A DNA stretch of 50,487 bases from Ochrovirga pacifica (GCF_000220525.1 NZ_AFPK01000046.1:1-50487), one strand, 5' to 3'. Shown: positions 24,839 to 34,144, numbered from the stretch's first letter. Made by a program: numbers and translations. The notes: a model not told the origin generated them from the sequence alone.

Positions 24839-27358
24839 TTAAGCCCACAGTTTTGGCATTTTTTGATCTCTTAACGAAACAAACTCTATGTTGTTATCTG
24901 TTTCTTCAGAATTGATAAAATGTGTAAAGCGATTGTTTTGTCCATCTATGTTTTCAATTGCTTGTTTCCACTCACATTTGTAGGAATCTATCAACTTAGC
25001 CATGTCTTTTTCCAACATTTCGCAAATCCCTAAACTATCGTTTACAACTACATCTTTTACATGTGCAATTCCTCCTTCAATTTTATCTAACCAAGCCGCA
25101 GTACGCACCAAAGGACCAGCTGTTTTTATATAATACATAATAAAACGGTCGGTGTACTTTAGTACTGTTTCATTATCAATCTTTTCTGCTAGTAATTCGG
25201 CATGTCTCGGATTAGCCCCTCCATTTCCACATACATACAAGTTCCAACCTCCTTCAACAGCTATTACACCAAAATCTTTACACCTAGCCTCTGCACATTC
25301 GCGAATACATCCTGAAACACCTCCTTTAAATTTATGCGGAGACCTGATTCCTTTGTATCTATTTTCCATTTCAATAGCAAAAGAAACAGACTCATCCATT
25401 CCGTAACGACACCAAGTAGATCCAACACAAGACTTTACGGTACGTAAAGATTTTCCATAAGCATGACCGCTTTCAAAGCCATAATCAATTAATTCTTTCC
25501 AAATCAGTGGCAATTCGTGCAGCTGTGCTCCAAACATATCAATACGCTGCCCCCCTGTTATTTTGGTATATAAATCGTATTTTTTAGCAATCTCTCCTAT
25601 CTGAATAAGCTGTGTAGGAGTAATCTCTCCCCCCGCAACTCTGGGCACTACTGAATATGTTCCGTTACGCTGAATATTTGCCAAGAATTTATCATTAGAA
25701 TCTTGAATAACATTGTGTTCGTTTGCTGTATCGTTGTAAATGCTCGCAAATAAAGAAGCCGCTACGGGTTTACAAACTTCACAACCCAACTTACCTTTAC
25801 CATAAGTAGCTAGCAAATCTTCATAACTTTTTATTTGTTTTAGCTTGATCAAATCATACAATTCTTGACGAGAATAATCAAAATGCTCACAAACAGTTTC
25901 TTTTACAGTGATTCCTTGCGACTTTAAGGTTTCATTAATTAAATCTGTAACCATAGGCTTACACCCCCCACAACCTGTAGTTGCTTTGTTAGCAGCCGCC
26001 ATCTCTTTTACCGTAGTTACACCTTCTTCTACCTTACAGCAAATACCTCCTTTGGTAACAGCCTCACAAGAACAAACTACAGCAGTGTCAGGCAAATCTA
26101 ACACCGATCCAAACGAAGCTTCCTCACCCCCTCTAGCTCCTAGAATTAAATCTTCGGGATTTTCAGGAATTGCCATTCCGTTCAGAAATATTTGATGCAA
26201 CATATTGTAATCAGAAGCATCTCCTACTAGAATTCCTCCTAACAAAGATTTCCCATCTTTAGACACATTGATTTTTTTATAAATTCCTTGAAACTTATTT
26301 TCATAAACAATTGTTTCAGATTTTTTTGTCTCGTTTAAAGCATCTCCAAAACTCGCCACATCAATTCCCGATAACTTTAACTTTGTTGACATATCGATAT
26401 GCTTAGGCATTGCAGTCTCTACTTCTCCTAAAATTTGATCAACAGCTACTGCTGCCATATCATAACCAGGAGCCACCAAGCCATAAATCATCTGATTCAA
26501 TAAAGCACACTCCCCAATAGCAAAAATAGATTCATCAGAAGTTTTCATAAAATTGTTTACCACAACACCTCCTCTAGTTCCAACCTCCAGGCCACACGTT
26601 TTTGCCAATTCATCTCTTGGTCTAATTCCTGCTGAAACCAACAACATATCTACTTCCAAAACATCATTATTTCCAAAATCCATCCCTGTGATGTACTCAT
26701 CACCCAAAACCTGTTTTGTAGCCTTATTTAATAAAATTTCAATTCCAATATCTTCTAACTTTCCTTGCAATACTTTACTAGCGTCGTTATCTAGCTGTCT
26801 GGGCATTAATCTCGGTGCAAACTCTACCACAGAAGCAGATAAATTCATATCTAAAATAGCTTTACCTGCCTCTAGCCCTAGCAAACCACCTCCTAAGATC
26901 GCAGCTTTACCGTTGGCTTTTCTAGCTTTAATTTCTTCTGCATAAGCCATTGTTGCATCTAAATCTTCAATTGTTCTGTAAACAAACACTCCTTTTTTTT
27001 CTACCCCAGGAATAGGAGGCACAAAAGGAGACGAACCTGTGGCTAATACTAAGAAATCATACGTATATTCCTTATCTGTTATGGTTGTAATTGTTTTCGA
27101 GTCTCGATGAACGTCGGTTACACGTTCATTAGTGATTAGCTGAATGTTATACTCTTGATACCAAGATCTTGGAGCCATACTTAAACGTTCTGCATCTTGA
27201 TCTGCAAAATACTCACTTAGATGCACACGATCATATGCAGGCCTTGGCTCTTCACCAAACACAATTACATTAAACGCATCATTTCCAGCCTTTGCTACAA
27301 GCTTCTCACAAAACTTGTATCCAACCATTCCGTTACCTATTACTAAAATTGTTTTCAT
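24839..27358 (-). CDS. nirB: Nitrite reductase (NAD(P)H) large subunit
   Basis: An 839-residue enzyme. N-terminal FAD/NAD domain (ILVIGNGMVGYKF at 3-15; second nucleotide site AAILGGGLLGLEAGKAIL), BFD-like 2Fe-2S regions (CSCEAVTKGGICC...TGCGGC; then LGCEVCKP), and the sulfite/nitrite reductase part with siroheme/4Fe-4S ligands C-x5-C (SCVGSTWC) and C-x3-C (SGCIREC) near residues 640-690. ATG at 27358 is chosen since the Rossmann motif begins two residues later. It assimilates nitrite to ammonium. It is divergent from the Fnr-like gene; operator-like sites lie between them. Confidence 0.95.
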   Translation of the reverse strand: MKTILVIGNGMVGYKFCEKLVAKAGNDAFNVIVFGEEPRPAYDRVHLSEYFADQDAERLSMAPRSWYQEYNIQLITNERVTDVHRDSKTITTITDKEYTYDFLVLATGSSPFVPPIPGVEKKGVFVYRTIEDLDATMAYAEEIKARKANGKAAILGGGLLGLEAGKAILDMNLSASVVEFAPRLMPRQLDNDASKVLQGKLEDIGIEILLNKATKQVLGDEYITGMDFGNNDVLEVDMLLVSAGIRPRDELAKTCGLEVGTRGGVVVNNFMKTSDESIFAIGECALLNQMIYGLVAPGYDMAAVAVDQILGEVETAMPKHIDMSTKLKLSGIDVASFGDALNETKKSETIVYENKFQGIYKKINVSKDGKSLLGGILVGDASDYNMLHQIFLNGMAIPENPEDLILGARGGEEASFGSVLDLPDTAVVCSCEAVTKGGICCKVEEGVTTVKEMAAANKATTGCGGCKPMVTDLINETLKSQGITVKETVCEHFDYSRQELYDLIKLKQIKSYEDLLATYGKGKLGCEVCKPVAASLFASIYNDTANEHNVIQDSNDKFLANIQRNGTYSVVPRVAGGEITPTQLIQIGEIAKKYDLYTKITGGQRIDMFGAQLHELPLIWKELIDYGFESGHAYGKSLRTVKSCVGSTWCRYGMDESVSFAIEMENRYKGIRSPHKFKGGVSGCIRECAEARCKDFGVIAVEGGWNLYVCGNGGANPRHAELLAEKIDNETVLKYTDRFIMYYIKTAGPLVRTAAWLDKIEGGIAHVKDVVVNDSLGICEMLEKDMAKLIDSYKCEWKQAIENIDGQNNRFTHFINSEETDNNIEFVSLRDQKMPKLWA

Positions 27359-27393
27359 ATATAAAGAAGTTTGTTTTACTTTGTAGTACGATG

Positions 27394-27401
27394 CAAACAT
27401 A
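27394..27401 (-). promoter_or_regulatory. -7 promoter element of nirBD
   Basis: CAAACATA on the plus strand is TATGTTTG on the minus strand, an exact TAnnTTTG match, predicting a nirB leader of about 30 bases. It overlaps the palindrome at 27400-27415 by two bases. Confidence 0.6.
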
Positions 27402-27415
27402 CGTATTTATACTTA
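27400..27415. promoter_or_regulatory. Fnr-type operator between nirB and the regulator gene
   Basis: TACGTATTTATACTTA, one of three near-identical 16-mers of the form TA(A/C)GTAT-NN-ATACTTA in the nitrate island. Its centre is 26.5 bases before the weak -7 element TAATTTAG (27434-27441) of the regulator gene, the same distance as at the nitrate reductase promoter. A second, differently spaced pair (AAGTATATACGTA) lies at 27423-27435, about 27 bases upstream of the nirB -7 box. Confidence 0.62.
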
Positions 27416-27460
27416 GACAAACAAGTATATACGTAATTTAGAACCAAATACGTAGAAAAA

Positions 27461-28174
27461 ATGAGTTACAATTGTGCGAGTTGCGAAAATGACAGCTGTC
27501 TAATCAAAAAAAACCTAAACTACATTAACAATCTAGACCCTAATATTACTGATCAAAAACACACAATTCAGTGTAAAAAATCAAGACAGTTTATTATGGA
27601 GGGTGCCCCTGTTAACGGCCTTTACTTTATTTATAGCGGTAAGGTAAAAGTAATTAAAACAGGATATAATGGTAAAGAACAAATATTACGATTATCTAAA
27701 GACGGAGAAGTTATAGGCCATCGCGGATTTGGTATGGGAGAAACTTATAAAATTGGTGCTACCGCCATAGAAGACACTATATTATGTAATTTCTCCTCCT
27801 CTTTATTAAAAGAAATTTTACTATCCGAACCCAAGGTTACTTTTGACTTTATGCACTTTTACGCAAACGAACTCAACAGAAGTGAAACCAAGGTAAAAAC
27901 TATGTCGCAAATGACTGTAAGAGAAAAAGTTATTGACATGATTCTTTATATATACAGAAAGTTTGGAAATCATGATGATGGCACTATTGGCTTAGAATTG
28001 TCAAGAAAAGAATTAGCCGATTACGCAGGTACCACCGACGAACAAGTAATACGTATTTTGTCTGCATTAAAAAAAGAACAACTTATATACACCAAGGCCA
28101 AACTCATTAAAATACTAGACTTAAGCAAGTTAAAGAAAGAAATTGCAGAACACAACTTCTTCTTAGACAGCTAA
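27461..28174 (+). CDS. Crp/Fnr-family regulator with Fnr-like cysteines
   Basis: A 237-residue regulator: cyclic-nucleotide-binding-like beta-roll (about 35-150), dimer helix, and a C-terminal winged helix (RKELADYAGTTDEQVIRIL, about 186-204). The N-terminus holds C5-x2-C8-x4-C13 and a further C109; E. coli FNR uses C20-x2-C23-x5-C29 and C122, so a 4Fe-4S cluster sensing O2 or NO is plausible. The recognition helix has E-x-x-I-R in place of E-x-x-S-R, agreeing with an operator unlike TTGAT-N4-ATCAA. It is set between nirBD and the nrt genes and is the likely regulator of both. Confidence 0.85.
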   Translation: MSYNCASCENDSCLIKKNLNYINNLDPNITDQKHTIQCKKSRQFIMEGAPVNGLYFIYSGKVKVIKTGYNGKEQILRLSKDGEVIGHRGFGMGETYKIGATAIEDTILCNFSSSLLKEILLSEPKVTFDFMHFYANELNRSETKVKTMSQMTVREKVIDMILYIYRKFGNHDDGTIGLELSRKELADYAGTTDEQVIRILSALKKEQLIYTKAKLIKILDLSKLKKEIAEHNFFLDS

Positions 28175-28202
28175 AAAAGAAATCAAATACAAAACACGAA
28201 TT

Positions 28203-28230
28203 AAAAAACTGCTTTTAAGCAGTTTTTTTT
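28203..28230 (+). terminator. Terminator after the Fnr-like regulator gene
   Basis: AAAAAACTGCTT (28203-28214), loop TT, AAGCAG followed by eight T (28217-28230). Classic hairpin with U-tract. Confidence 0.85.
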
Positions 28231-28268
28231 ATGATAAAAAACTAAATCATACATGCTTTTACAACAAC

Positions 28269-28287
28269 TACGTAAATAAATTACGTA
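28269..28287. promoter_or_regulatory. Palindrome TACGTAA-N5-TTACGTA upstream of nrtA
   Basis: A perfect 7-5-7 inverted repeat immediately upstream of the nrtA -7 element. It shares the TACGTA half-site with the three 16-mers but with different spacing, so it may bind the same regulator or another protein. Confidence 0.5.
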
Positions 28288-28289
28288 CT

Positions 28290-28297
28290 TAACTTTG
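28290..28297 (+). promoter_or_regulatory. -7 promoter element of the nrt operon
   Basis: TAACTTTG, exact TAnnTTTG match, 43 bases before the nrtA ATG; transcript start near 28302. Confidence 0.6.
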
Positions 28298-28304
28298 CTA
28301 AAAC

Positions 28305-28320
28305 TAAGTATCAATACTTA
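28305..28320. promoter_or_regulatory. Fnr-type operator at the nrtA transcript start
   Basis: TAAGTATCAATACTTA, a perfect 7-2-7 palindrome and the most symmetric of the three 16-mers. It covers the predicted transcript start, a position that would repress rather than activate the -7 element at 28290 unless another promoter is used. Confidence 0.6.
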
Positions 28321-28339
28321 AAAACTAAATCAGCAAAAA

Positions 28340-29713
28340 ATGAAAATTACATCTCTAAACATCATCACACTGTTTGCTTCCGCTGTTTTTATCACCTCAT
28401 GCGGAGGAAAAAAGAAAAAAACCACAACAGAAACTACTGCTCCCGCAACAACTACAAGTCTAGAAATTGAAAAACCGCAATTAACTTTTGGTTTTATCAA
28501 ATTAACAGACATGGCACCATTGGCAATTGCTAAGGAAAAAGGTTTTTTTGAAGAAGAAGGTTTGTTTGTTTCTGTAGAAGCACAATCTAACTGGAAAAAC
28601 ATCTTAGACAGAGTTATTGACGGACAATTAGACGGATCACACATGCTTGCAGGACAACCAATTGCTGCTGGCGCTGGATTTGGTCGTCAGGCAGAACTGG
28701 TAACTCCATTTTCAATGGACTTAAACGGAAACGGAATCACAGTATCTAACAAAGTATGGGAAGGCATGAAACCCCACGTAAAAAAAGATAGTGATGGCAA
28801 ACCCGTACATCCAATTAGTGCAGATGCCTTGAAACCTGTAATTACAGCTTACAAAAACGAAGGTAAACCTTTTAAAATGGGAATGGTATTTCCAGTATCA
28901 ACACACAACTATGAAATTAGATACTGGTTAGCTGCTTCTGGAATTCACCCTGGTATGTATTCAGCAGACAACATTCAAGGACAAATTGATGCTGAAGTGT
29001 TACTCTCTGTAACGCCACCACCACAAATGCCTGCTACTTTAGAAGCAGGGACCATTTACGGATACTGTGTGGGAGAACCATGGAACCAACAAGCAGTAGC
29101 CAAAGGAATTGGAGTGCCCGTAACCACTAATTACGATATCTGGAAAAACAACCCAGAAAAAGTATTTGTTATGACTAAAAAGTTTGTAGAAGAAAACCCT
29201 AACACTGCCGTAGCTGTTACCAAAGCATTGATTAGAGCTGGTAAATGGTTAGATACTCCAGGAAACAGACAAGAAGCTGTAGAAATATTATCTAAACCAG
29301 AATATGTGGGTGCTCCTGTAAACGTACTAGCCAACTCTATGACAGGAACTTTTGAGTTTGAAAAAGGAGACAAACGTGAAATGCCAGACTTTAACGTTTT
29401 CTACCGCTACAACGCAACATATCCTTTTTATTCTGATGCAGTATGGTTCTTAACCCAAATGAGAAGATGGGGACAAATTCCTACAGAAAAACCTGCTGAC
29501 TGGTACGATACCAAAGCTAAAGAAATTTACAGACCTGACATCTGGATAAAAGCTGCAAAGTTATTAGCTGAAGAAGGAAAAATTCCAACATCAGACATCC
29601 CAGAAACAGATGGATACAAACCAGCTACGACCGATTTCATTGACGGAAACAAGTATGACGGTAAAGATCCTATTGGATACATCAACTCTTTTGAAATAGG
29701 AAACAAAAACTAA
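28340..29713 (+). CDS. nrtA: Nitrate ABC transporter substrate-binding lipoprotein (NrtA/CmpA family)
   Basis: A 457-residue protein with lipobox ITSC (Cys21) and a threonine/lysine-rich linker, then a NrtA-type periplasmic domain ([21 protein letters not shown] near 49-69, quoted in part; [37 protein letters not shown]). It binds nitrate (bicarbonate-binding CmpA is the close alternative). First gene of the operon with permease and two ATPases. Nitrate is favoured by the adjacent nitrate reductase and nirBD. A hairpin separates it from the permease gene, likely giving excess binding protein. Confidence 0.9.
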   Translation: MKITSLNIITLFASAVFITSCGGKKKKTTTETTAPATTTSLEIEKPQLTFGFIKLTDMAPLAIAKEKGFFEEEGLFVSVEAQSNWKNILDRVIDGQLDGSHMLAGQPIAAGAGFGRQAELVTPFSMDLNGNGITVSNKVWEGMKPHVKKDSDGKPVHPISADALKPVITAYKNEGKPFKMGMVFPVSTHNYEIRYWLAASGIHPGMYSADNIQGQIDAEVLLSVTPPPQMPATLEAGTIYGYCVGEPWNQQAVAKGIGVPVTTNYDIWKNNPEKVFVMTKKFVEENPNTAVAVTKALIRAGKWLDTPGNRQEAVEILSKPEYVGAPVNVLANSMTGTFEFEKGDKREMPDFNVFYRYNATYPFYSDAVWFLTQMRRWGQIPTEKPADWYDTKAKEIYRPDIWIKAAKLLAEEGKIPTSDIPETDGYKPATTDFIDGNKYDGKDPIGYINSFEIGNKN

Positions 29714-29736
29714 TCTAACTTTTAGATTCATTATTC

Positions 29737-29771
29737 AAAAGCAACAGAGCTAACAAAACTCTGTTGCTTTT
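29737..29771 (+). terminator. Intercistronic hairpin between nrtA and nrtB (partial terminator)
   Basis: AAAAGCAACAGAG (29737-29749), 9-base loop, CTCTGTTGCTTTT (29759-29771): a perfect 13-bp stem with a T-rich end. In binding-protein-dependent operons such hairpins attenuate the downstream genes and stabilise the upstream message. Confidence 0.75.
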
Positions 29772-29822
29772 ACTACAACGCACTGAACTTATTAAGGATA
29801 CAAAAGGAAAAAACAAAATACA

Positions 29823-31058
29823 ATGAAAGATTCAATTATTAGAATAACCAAAATGATTGGCTTGGGATTTTTAGAACCCGTTATCAGACTAATTCATAAA
29901 GAAGATCCACAAAAAAACATTAGAGAGATTTTTAGAAAAATCATTGCTCCTATTGCCTCTATCATCATTTTTGTTTTTTTATGGAACTCTGGAGCCAATG
30001 CATTATTCAACAGTCTTTCAACATCAAAAATAGAAAAAGCTAGAGACGTTGGAGGAGACAAAGAAGCCGAACGCGTTGCTAAATTAATTCAATCAGCTAA
30101 AGAAAAACTGAATGGAGAATTTATCATTTCAGAAGATCCTGCTGATTTAAAAGCACTTGAAAACAATAATGTTTACGCCGTAGCCATTGCCAAAGAAGAT
30201 GGTTCTTACGACATTAAAAGCGGATTGACTCCGGCAGAAAAAAAAGAAGTTCCCGTTACGTTGCCCTCACCTTTTCAAACTAAAAATGCTTTTTACACTT
30301 TATTAATAGACTATAAAGTTGTACGCGCTAACAAAGCATCGTTTAAAGAAAAAACTTTTGAAATGAACAAAAAGCGTGTTGCTAATGGTAAAAAAGCAAT
30401 TACCTACACAGGTAGACCTTCTTTTGTAGACCAAATTAAAACAAGTTTAAAAACGGTTTTTGCTGGTTTTCTACTTGCGTTGTTCATTGCTGTTCCCATC
30501 GGAATTATTGTAGGGCTTAGTAAAACACTAAGAGGTTCTATTAGCTGGATTATACAAATTTTTAAACCCGTTTCCCCCGTAGTATGGCTATTATTAGTTA
30601 CTATGATTGTTACTACTTTATTAAGAAACTCAGATAGTGATAGTTCTTTTATCATTTCTTTTATCTCGGTTGGACTATGTTCTATGTGGGCAACCTTAGT
30701 AAACACAGCTATGGGAGTTGCTTCTGTAAACACAGATTACATTAATGTAGCAGAAGTTTTAAAACTAAAACCTTTACAAAAAATAACCAAAGTAGTTCTA
30801 CCTGCTTCTTTACCTCTAATTTTTACCGGATTAAGAATTACACTTTCTGTTGCTTGGATGGTATTAATTGCAATCGAACTATTAGCTCAATCGCCAGGTT
30901 TAGGTTCTTTTGTTTGGGAAGAATTTCAAAATGGAGCCAATGATTCTAACTCCAAAATTATCGTAGCCATGTTTGTTATTGGTTTGATTGGTTTTGCACT
31001 AGATCGTATTATGCTTTTTATACAAGGACTCATCTCTTTTGAAAAAGAAACCATTTAA
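29823..31058 (+). CDS. nrtB: Nitrate ABC transporter permease with extra N-terminal domain
   Basis: A 411-residue BPD-type permease. The conserved core (TSLKTVFAGFLLALFIAVPIG, about 203-223, quoted in part, up to the EAA-like loop VAEVLKLKPLQKITKVVLPA, about 307-326) is the usual NrtB/SsuC fold. An additional N-terminal part has one membrane helix (about 41-62) then about 140 polar residues, probably outside the cytoplasm, before the core. Cyanobacterial NrtB is around 280 residues and lacks it. It is followed 20 bases later by the first ATPase gene. Confidence 0.87.
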   Translation: MKDSIIRITKMIGLGFLEPVIRLIHKEDPQKNIREIFRKIIAPIASIIIFVFLWNSGANALFNSLSTSKIEKARDVGGDKEAERVAKLIQSAKEKLNGEFIISEDPADLKALENNNVYAVAIAKEDGSYDIKSGLTPAEKKEVPVTLPSPFQTKNAFYTLLIDYKVVRANKASFKEKTFEMNKKRVANGKKAITYTGRPSFVDQIKTSLKTVFAGFLLALFIAVPIGIIVGLSKTLRGSISWIIQIFKPVSPVVWLLLVTMIVTTLLRNSDSDSSFIISFISVGLCSMWATLVNTAMGVASVNTDYINVAEVLKLKPLQKITKVVLPASLPLIFTGLRITLSVAWMVLIAIELLAQSPGLGSFVWEEFQNGANDSNSKIIVAMFVIGLIGFALDRIMLFIQGLISFEKETI

Positions 31059-31078
31059 CAAAGTAAAAACTAGAACCT

Positions 31079-31930
31079 ATGGCAATACTTGAACTAAAAA
31101 ACATATACAAAACCTACAATCACACTAAAGAATACAAAGGTGAAATTTTAGACAACATCAACCTTAGTATAGAAGAAGGAGAATTTGTAGCAATTGTAGG
31201 ATTCTCGGGTAGCGGAAAAACCACTTTAGTAAACATGGTAAATGGTTTGCTAAAACCCACCGAAGGAGAAGTACTATTTAAACAAAAACCTGTTACAGGA
31301 ACAAGCCACGAAAGGGGAGTTATTTTCCAGAACTACTCACTACTCCCTTGGCTTACTGTATATCAAAATATTGATGTAGCCATTCAACAAGCTTTTCCAA
31401 AAGCCTCTAAACAAGAAAAAGATGTTCGTGTAAAAGAACACATCGAAATGGTAGGACTTACACACGCCACTAACAAAAGACCTAAAGAACTTTCTGGTGG
31501 TATGAGACAACGCGTATCGGTAGCAAGAGCCTTAAGCATGAATCCAGAAATGATTATTATGGACGAACCTCTAGGTGCTCTGGATGCCTTAACTCGCGGA
31601 AACCTTCAAGACGAAATTTTGCGAATTTGGGAAACTAGCAAAAGAACAGCTTTACTTATCACCAACGACGTTGATGAAGCAATCTACATGGCCGACAGAA
31701 TTATTCCCTTAAACCCTGGACCAAAAGCAACATTAGGACCAGAATTTAAAGTAAATATTGAAAGACCCAGAGATAAAACTAGCTTAAACGACAACCCTGA
31801 ATACAAAAAAACTCGTAATCAAATTATGGAGTATTTAATGGATCTTGGTGAACAACAAGCAGCACAAAGCACCGTAGAATACGAGCTACCAGAAATTCAA
31901 CCCAAAGATTTTAGATGGCATAGCAAATAA
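31079..31930 (+). CDS. nrtC: Nitrate ABC transporter ATPase, NrtC-like
   Basis: A 283-residue ATPase: Walker A GFSGSGKTTL (about 41-50), signature LSGGMRQRVS (about 139-148), Walker B MIIMDEPLGALD (about 158-169). The switch histidine of the H-loop is replaced: LLITNDVDEA has N where ITHD is usual. It lacks the NrtA-like C-terminal domain of cyanobacterial NrtC. It likely pairs with the next ATPase to drive the nrtB channel. A C-terminal tail of about 30 residues (EYELPEIQPKDFRW) is unassigned. Confidence 0.9.
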   Translation: MAILELKNIYKTYNHTKEYKGEILDNINLSIEEGEFVAIVGFSGSGKTTLVNMVNGLLKPTEGEVLFKQKPVTGTSHERGVIFQNYSLLPWLTVYQNIDVAIQQAFPKASKQEKDVRVKEHIEMVGLTHATNKRPKELSGGMRQRVSVARALSMNPEMIIMDEPLGALDALTRGNLQDEILRIWETSKRTALLITNDVDEAIYMADRIIPLNPGPKATLGPEFKVNIERPRDKTSLNDNPEYKKTRNQIMEYLMDLGEQQAAQSTVEYELPEIQPKDFRWHSK

Positions 31931-31944
31931 AAAAACTAACGATT

Positions 31945-32751
31945 ATGTTTACAGGACACAAAGAAATGGAACGCTTTCCTTCTAACGAAGTGATGCTAGA
32001 TTTAATAGACTTAAAAAAAGTATACCCAACTCCCAAAGGAGATTATGTAGTATTAGAAAACCTAAACCTACAAATAAAAAAAGAAGAATTTATTACCATT
32101 ATTGGACACTCCGGATGTGGAAAAACCACCATGCTATCGATGATTGCTGGTTTGAACGAAATTTCAGGTGGTAAAATATCAGTACTAGGAAGCAGTATTA
32201 AAGGACCAGGCCCAGACAGAGGAGTTATTTTTCAAGCTCCTAGCCTAATGCCTTGGCTAACCACACTAGAAAACGTAATGCTAGGGGTAAAAAAAGTATA
32301 CCCACACGCCACCAAAAAACAAAAACTTGACATTTGCAAATACTACCTTCACAAAGTAGGAATGGACAATGCCATCAACAAAAGAGCTTCTGACATTTCT
32401 CAAGGAGAACAACAACGTGTTGGAATTGCCAGAGCGTTTGCTATTAAACCTAAAGTTTTATTATTAGACGAACCTTTTGGAATGCTAGACTCCCTAACCA
32501 GAGGTCAACTACAAGATGTTTTGATTGACGTTTGGAACAAAGAAAAAATTACCGCTGTAATGATTACACACGACGTAGACGAAGCTATTTTTTTAGCCGA
32601 TAGAGTGGTAATGATGACAAGCGGACCTAGAGCCAAAATTGGCGATGTGCTTTCTATAGATTTTGAAAGACCCAGAACACGAAAAGCTATTTTAGAACAT
32701 GACGATTACTACAACTACCGAAAGCATTTGATTGACTTTTTAGAACACTAA
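31945..32751 (+). CDS. nrtD: Nitrate ABC transporter ATPase, NrtD-like
   Basis: A 268-residue ATPase: Walker A GHSGCGKTTM (about 51-60), Walker B LLLDEPFGMLD (about 170-180), H-loop MITHDVDEA intact. The signature is altered from LSGG to ISQGEQQRVGIA. In an antiparallel ABC dimer this altered signature faces the Walker A and asparagine H-loop of the NrtC-like subunit, so both changes fall in one composite site. It is 14 bases downstream of its partner gene and is the last transporter gene before the porin. Confidence 0.9.
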   Translation: MFTGHKEMERFPSNEVMLDLIDLKKVYPTPKGDYVVLENLNLQIKKEEFITIIGHSGCGKTTMLSMIAGLNEISGGKISVLGSSIKGPGPDRGVIFQAPSLMPWLTTLENVMLGVKKVYPHATKKQKLDICKYYLHKVGMDNAINKRASDISQGEQQRVGIARAFAIKPKVLLLDEPFGMLDSLTRGQLQDVLIDVWNKEKITAVMITHDVDEAIFLADRVVMMTSGPRAKIGDVLSIDFERPRTRKAILEHDDYYNYRKHLIDFLEH

Positions 32752-32831
32752 CCCTACTATTTTACAAACAAAAACTAACACTAAAAATTACACATTATCA
32801 ATCTAAATAAAACCTAAAACAATCACTTCTT

Positions 32832-34106
32832 ATGAAACTAAAACAAATCTTACTAACCACCGTATTAGCAACAACAGCTATTGCAAATGCACAAGAAAAA
32901 TCTTCTTTTTCTTTAAGCGGAGAATTTAGACCTAGAACAGAATGGAGAGACGGATTTAACTACAGGTATCAACCCAACGCTGCAGGAGGAAACACCGCAG
33001 GTAGAAAAGGAACCGAAGGGTATGTTCTAACTGATGCAAGGGTAGCTCTTAAATCTTCTTACACCACAGATAGCTATACGGTTTTTACAAGCATTCAATC
33101 TGTAATTACTAGCGGAGAACGAAGACAAATTATTGCTACCGGAAACAACAAAATTAGATTTCAAGAGGCTTGGGCAGACATCAACCTTAGCGAATCTTTA
33201 AGCTTAAAAATAGGACGTCAACCATTGTCTTATGACGATCAAAGAATTCTTGGTGGACTCGGATGGGCACAACAAGCAAGAACTCATGATGTGGGAGTTT
33301 TTAAATACAAAAAAGACGGATATTCATTAGACTTAGGATATGGTTTTAACACCGAAACAAACTCTAACAGCTCTAGCGACAACACCTACGATCTTTCAGG
33401 ATTCTTTTCTTACAGAAAAATAGCATTTGCCCGTGCTAATAAAAAATACGGAAAGCTAAATATTAGTGCCTTAGCATTATACAATGATTTTCAAGACGAA
33501 AATGGAACAGGAACTGATGCCATTTCTTCTTTATTAACTGCTGGTTTACACCTAGACTACAAAACAGGAGCTTTATCTCTTAGTGCAAATGGATTTATTC
33601 AAGATGGAGATAGAATTTTTGGAGGAAACCATCAAGAAATCAACAATGCGTTTTTAGCTAGCTTAGATGCAACCTATAAAGTATCAGACAAAGTATCTGT
33701 ACTTGCAGGTGGAGAAGTAATTTCTGGAGCAAACAGCGATTCTCAAGCATTCTTCCCTTTGTTTGGAACCAATCATAAATTTAACGGTTTAATGGATCGT
33801 TTTTATGTAGGAAACCATGCAGTAGGTCAAGGATTGGTAGATCTAAACGTTGGTGTTTCTACCAAAATAGCAGGAGCGGCTGTATCTTTAAAAGGACACC
33901 ATTTTACCTCTGAATCTTCTAGCGATGATTTTGGTCAAGAAGTAGATTTAGTGATTGCAAAAGGATTTAAAGGATTTAAAGTTGTTGGAGGATACTCTCA
34001 ATTTTTTGAAGACGATAAATATCCTAATCCTGCAGGAAATGCATTGGGGAAAGACACACAAAACTGGGCTTGGTTAATGTTAATCATTGCTCCTAAATTT
34101 TTATAA
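32832..34106 (+). CDS. Outer-membrane porin, alginate-export family-like
   Basis: A 424-residue beta-barrel protein. The signal peptide (LLTTVLATTAIANA, cleavage near residue 20-21) is followed by repeated aromatic/glycine-rich strands, e.g. FSLSGEFRPRTEWRDGF, LKIGRQPLSYDDQRILGG and LDLGYGF, typical of the alginate_exp porin family. The C-terminus ends in a strand with L-F-L/phenylalanine-leucine (APKFL). Its place between the nrt importer and nitrate reductase suggests a pore for nitrate across the outer membrane, an inference. The next gene is beyond a terminator. Confidence 0.78.
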   Translation: MKLKQILLTTVLATTAIANAQEKSSFSLSGEFRPRTEWRDGFNYRYQPNAAGGNTAGRKGTEGYVLTDARVALKSSYTTDSYTVFTSIQSVITSGERRQIIATGNNKIRFQEAWADINLSESLSLKIGRQPLSYDDQRILGGLGWAQQARTHDVGVFKYKKDGYSLDLGYGFNTETNSNSSSDNTYDLSGFFSYRKIAFARANKKYGKLNISALALYNDFQDENGTGTDAISSLLTAGLHLDYKTGALSLSANGFIQDGDRIFGGNHQEINNAFLASLDATYKVSDKVSVLAGGEVISGANSDSQAFFPLFGTNHKFNGLMDRFYVGNHAVGQGLVDLNVGVSTKIAGAAVSLKGHHFTSESSSDDFGQEVDLVIAKGFKGFKVVGGYSQFFEDDKYPNPAGNALGKDTQNWAWLMLIIAPKFL

Positions 34107-34144
34107 GAAAAAAGACCTTCCTTAGTCTTTAGTATTCAGTGCGT

